In this document: one piece after another, positions 1 through 7,638 of the stretch | Layout of the letters: every line of letters begins with the position of its first letter | Position numbering within the stretch: the first letter of the stretch is position 1 | NCBI GenBank assembly: GCA_029256185.1 | Contig: JAQSYI010000033.1 | Span: 1-64,000, forward strand | Direction of reading: 5' to 3' | Length of the DNA: 64,000 nt | Source: Paenibacillaceae bacterium | GTDB taxonomy: Bacteria > Bacillota > Bacilli > Paenibacillales > NBRC-103111 | The notes under the pieces: generated by a model | The model's input: only the letters and a program-made list of their open reading frames with translations | The model's database searches: none | What the model was told of the DNA's origin: nothing | Position numbers and translations under genes: made by a program

Positions 1-3
1 CAA

Positions 4-172
4 GTCTTCGCTCCGAAGCGCTACCCTCTCCGCTCCGGGTGGTGAGCGGGCGTGAGACTCCGCGCATCCGCCCTCTGTCTTCGCTCCGAAGCGCTACCCT
101 CATTGCTCCGGGCGGCAAGCGGGCGTAAGTCTCCGCGCATCCGCCCTCTGTCTTCGCTCCGAAGCGCTACCC
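4..172 (+). repeat. 73-bp tandem repeat, 2.3 copies
   Basis: The block beginning GTCTTCGCTCCGAAGCGCTA starts at 4, again at 77, and partially at 150, giving an exact 73-bp period. The two complete units differ at only a few positions. No credible reading frame runs through it. It lies between the T-box leader and the expected glyQ start outside the window, and its right part merges with inverted repeat copy A, so it may be an amplified piece of that element. Confidence 0.85.
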
Positions 173-479
173 ACAAAAACAGGAGCTTCACGCGAATGCG
201 TGACGCGGCTCCCGGCACGCCGTCTCACCCAACAAACCCAAGCAGCAGGCTCGACGGGCATAACGTTGCGAAAGAACACCGACTGTCAAGCGTGTTCCAC
301 TATGGATGAATCTGCCGCTGATACGGCAGATTCATCCACAGTGGAACGTAAGCGCCTCCCAGCACCGCACCCACCATCAACGACGGCCCAGCCTGCTCCT
401 CCGCTCTCTTGCCGGGGTCTTGGGGCGGCAGCGCCCAAGTCGCCCCCCTTTGGCGAAAGGGGGGAAGGGGGGGAATCGA
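118..479 (+). repeat. Copy A of a ~350-bp inverted repeat with long hairpin
   Basis: This stretch matches the reverse complement of 1943-2290 over most of its length. Shared blocks include GGGCATAA near 259, a strong hairpin at 294-347, ACCATCAACGACGGCCC near 372, and the GC-rich end CGCCCAAGTCGCCCCCCTTT at about 433-452. Similarity stops near 479, a few bases from the T-box terminator U-run. No transposase is visible, so a non-autonomous mobile element or large structured intergenic repeat is the best description. It sits between a riboswitch and the gene that riboswitch should control. Confidence 0.8.
294..347 (+). repeat. 24-bp stem hairpin inside repeat copy A
   Basis: Positions 294-317 and 324-347 are reverse complements with one mismatch (302/339), closing a 6-nt loop CTGATA. 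The inner half of the stem (TGGATGAATCTGCCG) is identical in copy B, while the outer half differs in sequence but still pairs. There is no T-run, so it is not a simple terminator. Confidence 0.9.
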
Positions 480-485
480 CATACG

Positions 486-735
486 AAAAAGCTCCCATCC
501 TCCACGCCCGGCAGCCAATCTGCCAAACGTAGGGACGAGAGCTGTTAAGTTCCCGCGGTTCCACCCTACTTGACCGGTGCAAAACCGGTCCGCTTTTTCC
601 AAAGAAAACGATGCTCAGGACCGCCCTTCACCATCAACCGGATACCGGGCTCCCACTGCTCCCGGCTCGCTGCCATCCGCTTATGCATGGCTACTGTTTC
701 CCTCAACGCACCTGCATTTGCCTATTACCTTCAAG
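486..735 (-). promoter_or_regulatory. T-box riboswitch leader (expected glyQS, gene outside window)
   Basis: On the minus strand the hallmark T-box sequence AGGGTGGAACCGCGGG lies at 567-552. It is followed by an intrinsic terminator: AGCTCTCGTCC (543-533) pairs with GGATGGGAGCT (500-490) over 11 bp including two G-U pairs, then a U-run at 490-486. Upstream is a Stem I-like region (about 700-640, with GCGAGCCGGG and GAGCCCGG arms) and a GGC triplet at 625-623 that would suit a glycine specifier. T-boxes sense uncharged tRNA by pairing with its anticodon and acceptor end. In Bacillales glyQS follows recO, which fits. The T-box call is firm; glycine specificity is inferred from GGC and gene order. 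Confidence 0.88.
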
Positions 736-764
736 ATAGTAACAAATTCCTGCTCATCTGTCAA
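736..764 (-). promoter_or_regulatory. Sigma-A promoter of the T-box transcript
   Basis: Minus strand: -35 TTGACA (764-759), 17-bp spacer, -10 TACTAT (741-736). It is correctly placed just upstream of the T-box leader. The stretch 765-921 between it and recO shows only a short palindrome near 867-878 (GCGCTTAAGCGC) and no gene. Confidence 0.8.
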
Positions 765-921
765 ATAGTTATGGTAAAAAATGAGAAAAATCCTATCAGA
801 GTATTTCGAGGATGAGCGACCGCGGTTAAGTGAAAGTTTTATCGCCAATCAGAATGCTTAACTTACGCGCTTAAGCGCTGTAAAGCAATTAAACATTCTA
901 ATATGGCAACAAAATAATGCC

Positions 922-1674
922 CTACTCTGTAAATCCGTGCTTGTCCATCTGATCTAAGAAGCTGCGCGACTTCCATCTGGCGTCCAGATAGGCATCCATC
1001 AGCCCCCGCATCACTTGCTTCAGCTGAACCTGGGTCAACGGCTTCATCTCGATCTGTCCCAGCCGCCGCAGGTCGATTTGCCGGAACAGCCGAAGCAGCT
1101 TCAGAGTGCCTGGCCCAATCCCGATAGCCTGAGGGTCGCGGCTGCGGCAGTTGGTGCATAGCAGCCCTCCCCCCGACACGCTGAAGCTCATTTCCCCGGC
1201 AGCCCGTCCGCAAGCTACACATTGATCCAACTCGGGAGCATATCCCGACAAGATCAGCATCTTCATCTCCATCATATGCGCAATGGCAAAAGGCGCCTTA
1301 TCCTCTTCTATTCCCTTGAAGGCAGCCAGAATCTGCTCAAACAGCATGGGACTGGGCTCCAGTTCTCCCGTAAGCTTCTCGGTCATCTCGGCAATATAAG
1401 CCGCATAAGCGCTTTTCATCAAATCCTCGCGCAGCTTGTGGTGGGAATCAATGATCTCACCCGCGTTAAGCGTTCCCATCTGACTGCTCTTGTATACCAC
1501 AAATTGACCATATGTAAAAAGCTGCGTGATGGCGCCGTGGCGGCTTTTCAGCTTCTTTGCCCCCCTGGCCATCACGCTCATTTTGCCCGACTCTCTGGTA
1601 TAGATGGAGATGATTTTATGCCCTTCCCCATAATCCATGCTTCTGATTACGATTCCTTCCACCTTATACAGCAT
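922..1674 (-). CDS. recO: DNA repair protein RecO
   Basis: The 250-residue product matches RecO in length and architecture: an N-terminal OB-fold (residues 1-80, starting MLYKVEGIVIRSMDYGEGHK), a helical middle, and a four-cysteine zinc site CVAC...CTNC (C152, C155, C173, C176). RecO binds single-stranded DNA and SSB and with RecR helps load RecA in gap repair. The ATG has a GGGAG site about 8 nt upstream. It is the last gene of the minus-strand block yqfC-to-recO and follows the small yqzL-like gene, as in other Bacillales. No typical U-tract terminator was seen after it. Confidence 0.96.
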   Translation of the reverse strand: MLYKVEGIVIRSMDYGEGHKIISIYTRESGKMSVMARGAKKLKSRHGAITQLFTYGQFVVYKSSQMGTLNAGEIIDSHHKLREDLMKSAYAAYIAEMTEKLTGELEPSPMLFEQILAAFKGIEEDKAPFAIAHMMEMKMLILSGYAPELDQCVACGRAAGEMSFSVSGGGLLCTNCRSRDPQAIGIGPGTLKLLRLFRQIDLRRLGQIEMKPLTQVQLKQVMRGLMDAYLDARWKSRSFLDQMDKHGFTE

Positions 1675-1703
1675 GCCATCAGCTCCCGGTTGCCTACAAA
1701 CGT

Positions 1704-1847
1704 TTAGCCGATCACCTCTGCTCCTGCAGCCTCCAGAATTTCCTCCTGCGGCTCCTCTTGCTCGCCGTCAGCAGTCATCTCTTTATAGAGCAGGTAAGCA
1801 TTCACGTCCCCCGTTATCGAAAAATAGTTCCAAGTGAAGTCTCTCAT
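1704..1847 (-). CDS. yqzL: YqzL-like small protein
   Basis: A 47-residue protein beginning MRDFTWNYFSITGDVNAYLL. The W-N-Y-F-x-x-T-G-D-V-N-A-Y-L pattern is typical of the YqzL family found between era and recO in Bacillales; no biochemical role is known to me. The frame is open further upstream, but the internal ATG at 1847 is chosen because AAAGGATGG lies just before it and because the upstream extension runs into repeat copy B. It ends 29 bp before recO and is probably cotranscribed with it. Confidence 0.85.
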   Translation of the reverse strand: MRDFTWNYFSITGDVNAYLLYKEMTADGEQEEPQEEILEAAGAEVIG

Positions 1848-1942
1848 TTGTACCATCCTTTCTTCCGCGGACTGTGACGCGCCCATGGAGTTAGGATAGG
1901 AGAAATGAGCAGGGGTTATGCGAAGCAGTTTATACCATGTTT

Positions 1943-2290
1943 TCTCGATTCCCCCCCTTCCCCCCTTTCGCCAAAGGGGGGCGACTTGGGCGCTGCCGCC
2001 CCAAGACCCCGGCAAAGGAGCGTGGGAGCGGGTGGGGCCGTCGTTGATGGTGGGGGGAGGCGTATGAGCCGCTTTCGCTCCTATATGGATGAATCTGCCG
2101 CTGATACGGCAGATTCATCCATATAGGAACACGCTTGGGGTTGGTGTTCTTTCGTGACTTTATGCCCGTGCAGCCTGCTGCTGTGTGCGTGTGGGCGGGG
2201 GTTTTGTGTGAATGAGCCGCGTCACGCTTATGCGTGAAGCTTCCGTGCGGATGGGGTGGGGCGCGGAGTCTCACGCCCGCTCCCACCCCG
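1943..2290 (-). repeat. Copy B of the ~350-bp inverted repeat with long hairpin
   Basis: Reverse-complement counterpart of 118-479. Its hairpin at 2079-2100/2107-2128 is a perfect 22-bp stem with loop CTGATA. Flank blocks TCGATTCCCCCCCTTCC and CCAAGACCCCGGCAA are shared with copy A. It is inserted inside the normally compact era-yqzL-recO operon and accounts for most of the 630-bp gap between era and yqzL. No coding frame inside it is credible. Confidence 0.8.
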
Positions 2291-2314
2291 ACTGCCAACC
2301 GCCAACCCCAAAAA

Positions 2315-2353
2315 TACACCTAAAGACTACACCTAAAGATTACACCTAAAGAC
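2315..2353 (+). repeat. 13-bp tandem repeat, 3 copies
   Basis: TACACCTAAAGAC/T repeats at 2315, 2328 and 2341 with an exact 13-bp period, then degenerates (TAAACTTAAAC). It follows directly on copy B of the large repeat. The remaining gap to era (2354-2476) shows nothing recognisable. Confidence 0.85.
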
Positions 2354-2476
2354 TAAACTTAAACCTCAGAGCTTGGATGTGAGCGCCGTGTCTTACGCCG
2401 GCTTCCCATCCTTCTTATTCCTCTCGCGGGAACGCCTCGTCTTACGCGGCTCCCGTTCCTGAATGCATCTCAATCC

Positions 2477-3373
2477 CTAATCGTGCCGGAAGCCCAGATC
2501 CTTTAGCACCCGGTCTTGGTTGCGCCAATCCTTCTTGACCTTGACCCACAGCTCCAGGAAGCACTTGGAGCCCAGCAGGCGCTCGATATCCATGCGGGCT
2601 AAACGGCCAATTTCCTTCAGCAGCGCTCCGTTTTTGCCAATCACGATGCCCTTCTGGGAATCCCGCTCCACGAAGATGACCGCCGAGATATGCACGACGC
2701 CGTTTTCCTCCACCTTCATCTGCTCGATGGTAACGGCGATGGAGTGGGGGATTTCCTCTCTGGTTAACTGGAGAATCTTCTCCCGCACCAGTTCGGCGCA
2801 GACGAATTGCTCCGGGTGATCCGTGACTTGGTCGGCCGGGTAATACATGGGGCCTTCGTTCAAATACTTTTCCGTCTGCTCCAGCAGCACATTGACGTTG
2901 TTGCCCTGCTTGGCGGATACGGGCACAATCTCTGCGAAGTTATACAGATCCTTATACTGCACGATAATCGGCAGCAGATCATCAGGCTTGACGGTGTCGA
3001 TTTTGTTCAGCACCAGGATGACCGGAGTCTTCACCGTCTTCAACCGCTCGATAATGTAGCGGTCTCCTCCTCCAATTCCTTCGCTCACATCCACCAGAAA
3101 CAAGATGGCGTCCACCTCGTTTAGAGTGCTTTCCGCCACCTTCATCATATAGTTGCCCAGCTTGGATTGAGGCTTATGAATACCCGGTGTGTCTAAGAAT
3201 ACAATCTGTGACTTGTCCGTGGTGTAGACACCGTGAATTTTGTTGCGGGTCGTCTGGGGCTTGTCCGACATGATCGCCACCTTTTGTCCGATGACGCGGT
3301 TCAACAATGTGGATTTGCCCACGTTGGGGCGCCCGATAATGGAGACAAAACCCGATTTAAAGCCTTTTGCCAT
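2477..3373 (-). CDS. era: GTPase Era
   Basis: The 298-residue protein has the Era layout: G domain with P-loop GRPNVGKS (residues 14-21), DTPG (61-64), NKID (123-126) and a SAK motif near 154, then a C-terminal KH domain with VIGKNGALLKEIG. Era binds the 3' end of 16S rRNA and aids 30S maturation at the membrane. The ATG is preceded by GAAAGGAA. It lies 67 bp downstream of cdd in the conserved ybeY-dgkA-cdd-era order. The distance to yqzL is enlarged by repeat copy B. Confidence 0.97.
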   Translation of the reverse strand: MAKGFKSGFVSIIGRPNVGKSTLLNRVIGQKVAIMSDKPQTTRNKIHGVYTTDKSQIVFLDTPGIHKPQSKLGNYMMKVAESTLNEVDAILFLVDVSEGIGGGDRYIIERLKTVKTPVILVLNKIDTVKPDDLLPIIVQYKDLYNFAEIVPVSAKQGNNVNVLLEQTEKYLNEGPMYYPADQVTDHPEQFVCAELVREKILQLTREEIPHSIAVTIEQMKVEENGVVHISAVIFVERDSQKGIVIGKNGALLKEIGRLARMDIERLLGSKCFLELWVKVKKDWRNQDRVLKDLGFRHD

Positions 3374-3440
3374 AGCAGCATTTCCTTTCGATTATGAAGC
3401 ATATTTTTAATTTGCCAAAATCGCTCATCGGACAGAGTTC

Positions 3441-3860
3441 TTACGCTTCCTCCAGATCCTTCGGGGCAAACGCCCCCGGCAGCAGCTGGGAGACCGTGGT
3501 CTGCAGCACATCCCCCTTCAGGTTGGTCAGATAGACCGGCATATCCGGCGCGCATAGCTCGCTCATCACCTGCCGGCATATCCCGCAGGGCGCAACCGGC
3601 CCCTCTGTATCCGCCACCACGGCAAGCGCCGTAAAGGAACGGGGAGCATGCCCGTCCGCAACCGCCCGGAACAACGCCGTCCGTTCCGCGCAATTGGTTG
3701 GACCGTAAGCGGCGTTCTCAATATTGCAGCCGTAATGGATATGCCCGGCGCTGTCCAGCAGCGCTGCCCCTACCTTGAAGCGGGAGTAGGGAACATAAGC
3801 CTTTTCCCGCGCTTGCTTCGCCGCGTCAATCAAATGTTCAACCCGTTTCGTTCCGCTCAT
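3441..3860 (-). CDS. cdd: Cytidine deaminase
   Basis: The 139-residue product is the usual size for homotetrameric cytidine deaminase. Zinc ligands C57, C92 and C95 lie in CAER and PCGIC, with catalytic E59. It converts (deoxy)cytidine to (deoxy)uridine in pyrimidine salvage. The frame is open 16 codons further upstream, but the ATG at 3860 has GGGGGG six bases before it and gives the family-typical N-terminus. The 239 bp upstream of it (to dgkA) hold no gene. They contain a 17-bp motif (3967-3983) that recurs inverted at 56083-56099. Confidence 0.95.
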   Translation of the reverse strand: MSGTKRVEHLIDAAKQAREKAYVPYSRFKVGAALLDSAGHIHYGCNIENAAYGPTNCAERTALFRAVADGHAPRSFTALAVVADTEGPVAPCGICRQVMSELCAPDMPVYLTNLKGDVLQTTVSQLLPGAFAPKDLEEA

Positions 3861-4099
3861 CCCCATCCCCCCAATCCTAAATGGCAGACCCGTCAAAAAA
3901 ACCGCCACATCCCAGCCGGAGCCGACCAGCGTCAGATACCGCCAATCACAGTTGTACCTCCTGCCATAAGAGACTGCGACGAAATAAAGTCCGCTAATGG
4001 GTTGACAAAACGCCCAAACCCATGGATATTTGTCAGCAAAAGCCGGTGCTCATTTCCTCGCAGCTCCTAAGAACCCGCCGCCTAGAAGCCACCTGCCGC

Positions 4100-4792
4100 C
4101 TACCGTCCCAGGAAGAATGCCAGCACCGTCAGCACCGCTCCCAATACTCCGCCCGCAAGCAGCCCGCCAAGCGAGCGCCCCTGCTTCTCGTACAGCATCA
4201 CCAGGAACAGGCCGGACATGCCGATGGCAAGCAGCGCTACCAGGGTATCGGCGCTCTTCAGAATAATCAGGGTGCTGAAGGATACCGCAACCGCCATCCA
4301 CAGACTGGGCCTGATCCTGCTGCTGTTGCGGAAGCGGGTCTCTACCACGATGACCGCCAATACCACCAGTGTAAGATACAGCCAGACAGAACCGATGGAC
4401 AGAGGCACTTCCGGATGCTCCCATCTTGTCACCCAACGCTCGATTGGCGTATAGAATACGGCCACTCCCACAGCCGCGGCAAAAACCGCCGTTACCAGCA
4501 CCGCGGCAGCCGCCACGTCCTTGGCAATCTTGGCAAGCGGATGAAGATTGGGCATGGCCAGATCGACGGTTTTCTCAATTCCCGTATTAATAAGCTCTGT
4601 TACAATGACCAAGGTAATCGCCAGAAGCAGCAAGAGGATGTCGGTCCGCGGCAGGCGGAAGAACAGGGCAGACACCAATACAGCAAAGGATGCGAAAAAA
4701 TGAAATTTCATATTGGGCTGCGTCGTCAACGCATATTGAATGCCTTCATAAGCATGACGCATGCTTTTTAACCAACGGACCAACGGATTCAA
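4100..4792 (-). CDS. dgkA: Diacylglycerol/undecaprenol kinase with C-terminal membrane extension
   Basis: The first ~125 residues are a DgkA-type kinase: three membrane helices with the signature E66-x-x-N-T-G-I-E73-x-x-x-D77 followed by K91-D92. In Gram-positive bacteria this enzyme mainly phosphorylates undecaprenol, recycling the lipid carrier. The protein continues for about 100 residues with three or four further hydrophobic segments of unassigned role, so at 230 residues it is longer than the classical enzyme. The chosen start is TTG at 4792, overlapping the ybeY stop as TTGA with GGCGGGGA upstream; a later ATG is possible. Confidence 0.85.
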   Translation of the reverse strand: MNPLVRWLKSMRHAYEGIQYALTTQPNMKFHFFASFAVLVSALFFRLPRTDILLLLLAITLVIVTELINTGIEKTVDLAMPNLHPLAKIAKDVAAAAVLVTAVFAAAVGVAVFYTPIERWVTRWEHPEVPLSIGSVWLYLTLVVLAVIVVETRFRNSSRIRPSLWMAVAVSFSTLIILKSADTLVALLAIGMSGLFLVMLYEKQGRSLGGLLAGGVLGAVLTVLAFFLGR

Positions 4793-5337
4793 CGGGTGAT
4801 CCCCGCCTTTGCGAGAATTTGCTCCTGCTTTGCGAACATCAATTTTTCTTCTTCTTCCGATTCATGATCATAACCGATCAGATGAAGGAAGCCGTGCACG
4901 AACAGGAAGCCGATCTCCCGTTCCGGTGAATGTCCATATTCCTCCGCCTGGGCAAGCGCTCTGGGCACGGAGATGACGATATCTCCGAGGGGCTCCGCCT
5001 GGAGATTATCCGGCTCATCCCCCTCTTCCACGTCTATCTCCGGAAGCTCAATCTCCACTTCCTCCATATCGTCGTAGCGGATGGGCAGCTCGTCCTCACT
5101 GGATTCGGACATGGCGAAGGACAGCACATCGGTTGGCTTGTCCATGCCCCGGTATTCCTTGTTCAACTGGTGAATGGTCTCATCGTCCACAAAAGAGAGG
5201 GCGACTTCGCCGGAATCCACCCCTTCCAACTCGCCGGCCAGCCGCAGCAGCTCCTTAAGCATACCCAGCAGCTTGTCGTTAATCTCGTAATCCTCTTGCT
5301 CATTTATACATTCCAGATAAAGATTCAAGGGGCTCAT
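4789..5337 (-). CDS. ybeY: Endoribonuclease YbeY
   Basis: Carries the metal-binding motif HGFLHLIGYDH (H148, H152, H158) near the C-terminus. YbeY is a zinc-dependent endonuclease for 16S rRNA 3'-end maturation and ribosome quality control. The 182-residue length is greater than the usual 150-165 because of a strongly acidic insertion (about residues 78-112, rich in Asp/Glu) between the core strands. It overlaps pgpH upstream by 4 nt and dgkA downstream by 4 nt, indicating translational coupling. Confidence 0.95.
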   Translation of the reverse strand: MSPLNLYLECINEQEDYEINDKLLGMLKELLRLAGELEGVDSGEVALSFVDDETIHQLNKEYRGMDKPTDVLSFAMSESSEDELPIRYDDMEEVEIELPEIDVEEGDEPDNLQAEPLGDIVISVPRALAQAEEYGHSPEREIGFLFVHGFLHLIGYDHESEEEEKLMFAKQEQILAKAGITR

Positions 5338-7565
5338 CCTTTGTTTTCTTGATTTTTGGGCAAGTCGCTCGGATATTCAATCCGGGAATGGAAGATCCCG
5401 AGAAGGGTTTCCTTAAGAGCCTTGGCCACTGTATCCAGTTCCTTCAGGGTCAGATCGCATTCATTGAACTGGCCGTCATCCAGCCTGTCCTTGATAATCT
5501 TCTGCACCAGCGAATCAATCTGCTCAATAGTGGGATTGCGCAACGAGCGCACTGCCGCTTCTACACTATCTGCGATGCCGACGATGGCCGCTTCCTTGGA
5601 CTGGGCCTTGGGACCGGGGTAACGGTAATCATCCTCGGTGATTTTATGCGCTTCCGCTTCGCCTGCCTGCTGCTTGGCCTTGTGATAGAAATATTTAAGA
5701 AAGGTGGTTCCGTGGTGCTGCTCGGCAATATCCCGAATCTGCTTGGGCATCTTGTGTTCCTTGAGCATCTCCACCCCGTCTCGGGCGTGGGCTACAATAA
5801 TGGACTTGCTGAGCGACGGCGCGATACTGTCGTGAGGATTCTCGATATTCAGCTGATTCTCAATGAAATAGCTGGGCCGCTTGGTCTTGCCGATATCGTG
5901 ATAGTAGGAGCCTACCCGGCATAGCAGCCCATCCGCCTGCACCGCCTCTGCAGCGGCTTCGGACAGATTGCCCACCATGATGCTGTGGTGGTAAGTGCCC
6001 GGCGTCTCGGTCAGGAGCTTGCGCAGCAGAGGATGATTCGGATTCGACAGCTCCACCAGCTTCAGAGGAGACAGGATGCCGAAGGCCGTCTCGAAGAAGG
6101 GCATCAGGCCCACTACGAAGATGGCGGTCAACAGCCCTCCGGCAATGGTAAACCCGCTGGCAAAGGCGATATCCTTGACCGTATAATGGCTGTCCAGCAG
6201 GAAGAGGATCAGCATGCCTACTAAGCCGAACAGCGAGACCATAATCCCCGCTTTGAGAATGGAGGACCGCTGGCTCGCCTTGTGAAGAGAATGGACCGCC
6301 GTAAAGCACATGACCAGGGACAAGAACCCGTAGCGGTAATCAAACAGAAACTCCGGCTGGCTGTTGAAGATCACGCTGGAGACCACACTGGTCAGCACCG
6401 CCGCCAGAAATCCCAGCCGCACATTCATCAAGAGCACCAGCAGCATGGTGCCCAGCGATACAGGCGCCAGGAACCCGAAGAAAGGATAGTCCAGCGACTG
6501 TCCCAGGGCGACGAATTTCATCACCAGAAAATTCACGGTCATGATCACGCCCAGCATGAACAGTTGGGCATTGTTGCCGCTGGTAATGGCGCCGTTCTGT
6601 TCCATATAAATATAGAACCCGACCATAATCAAGGCAACCAGCAGCCATAAGCCCACCTCAGGCCAACGGTTGCGCGTGTCCTTGAGCAGATCCAGCTTCT
6701 GCAGCCGCTCATAGATCTCCTCGGTGATCATCTGGCCTTTGGCTACGACCAGCTCCCCTTTGTTGATGTAGACAGGCAGCGTCTCTTCCCGGGCCTCCGC
6801 CCTGGCCTTATCCGTCGCTTCCTCATCATAGAAGGAATTGGGGGTAATGGCGAACCTGGCAATTTCCTGGGCCATTTCACGCTGTGTATTCTTGGTCAGG
6901 ATGGACGAATTAACCAGCTCGGTTACCTTGGAGCGCGCCGTCGCCGCATCGCGGATCTGCTCATTCATCAGCTTGTTGACAATCTCCACGGTGACAGGCT
7001 GCATGGCGAACAGGTCTTCTCTGGTCAAGAGCGGCAGCTTATAGTACGACTCCTCCGGCAGCTTGTAGATCTGCTCCTTCAGCTTGGTCTCCGCTTCCGT
7101 CTGAAACTTGGAGCTGTAGAGACTGTTGCGCCCCATATCGGTTACCGTCTGGCGGATAAAGTCATTCATCACCGCCGGAAAAACATCCTTATAAAGACTG
7201 ATCTTCAATTCCTGCGCCAGACTGGCATTGGTATTATTTTCGATGACCTTCTCGTACAGGTTGTTGATCAGAACCTCGCTCTTCAGAGAAATGGTCCGGT
7301 ACTCCGGAGATATCTTGGCAGCTGCATCATCTCTTGCTTTTTGCGTCTCCTTCTCAAGGGCAAGCTGCTGCGGCGCCGGAATATTGCTTTCCGCAACTGT
7401 ATTCTGCACGATGTCATAGGTTTCGGGAACCAGCTTGCTTGCCAGCAGCAAGTACAGGAGTATCCCGAACAGCACAAACAATAGCAGGCGCATGGCTCCG
7501 GAATTTTTCCACCCGCCTTGCTTGTAGCTGAATGTCCTCTTAATCGGCATAATCTTCCGCATCAT
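5334..7565 (-). CDS. pgpH: 7TM-HD family c-di-AMP phosphodiesterase PgpH (YqfF)
   Basis: The 743-residue protein has an N-terminal membrane segment (about 26-45), a large extracytoplasmic region (50-300), seven closely spaced membrane helices (305-495) and a cytoplasmic HD domain with YYHDIGKT (H556-D557) and HHGTTFL further on. This is the YqfF/PgpH architecture; homologues hydrolyse c-di-AMP and affect osmotic and cell-wall homeostasis. It lies between phoH (73-bp gap) and ybeY (4-bp overlap). The start could be either of two adjacent ATGs or the one at residue 6. Confidence 0.93.
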   Translation of the reverse strand: MMRKIMPIKRTFSYKQGGWKNSGAMRLLLFVLFGILLYLLLASKLVPETYDIVQNTVAESNIPAPQQLALEKETQKARDDAAAKISPEYRTISLKSEVLINNLYEKVIENNTNASLAQELKISLYKDVFPAVMNDFIRQTVTDMGRNSLYSSKFQTEAETKLKEQIYKLPEESYYKLPLLTREDLFAMQPVTVEIVNKLMNEQIRDAATARSKVTELVNSSILTKNTQREMAQEIARFAITPNSFYDEEATDKARAEAREETLPVYINKGELVVAKGQMITEEIYERLQKLDLLKDTRNRWPEVGLWLLVALIMVGFYIYMEQNGAITSGNNAQLFMLGVIMTVNFLVMKFVALGQSLDYPFFGFLAPVSLGTMLLVLLMNVRLGFLAAVLTSVVSSVIFNSQPEFLFDYRYGFLSLVMCFTAVHSLHKASQRSSILKAGIMVSLFGLVGMLILFLLDSHYTVKDIAFASGFTIAGGLLTAIFVVGLMPFFETAFGILSPLKLVELSNPNHPLLRKLLTETPGTYHHSIMVGNLSEAAAEAVQADGLLCRVGSYYHDIGKTKRPSYFIENQLNIENPHDSIAPSLSKSIIVAHARDGVEMLKEHKMPKQIRDIAEQHHGTTFLKYFYHKAKQQAGEAEAHKITEDDYRYPGPKAQSKEAAIVGIADSVEAAVRSLRNPTIEQIDSLVQKIIKDRLDDGQFNECDLTLKELDTVAKALKETLLGIFHSRIEYPSDLPKNQENKG

Positions 7566-7638
7566 GGTACTGTCAGTCCCTTCTTTTTACCGTACAGCAA
7601 TGGATTGGGCACTCTGCCCAGGCTTGTCCCGCCTTCAT

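Noticed and set aside
4..172. Tandem repeat considered as a CRISPR array
   Set aside because: Units are contiguous 73-mers without unique spacers; no cas genes in the window. The 62460-62596 array was rejected for the same reason.
200..582. Several overlapping frames of about 100 residues at the left end
   Set aside because: They run through the inverted repeat and hairpin and change with every repeat difference; no codon bias or ribosome site.
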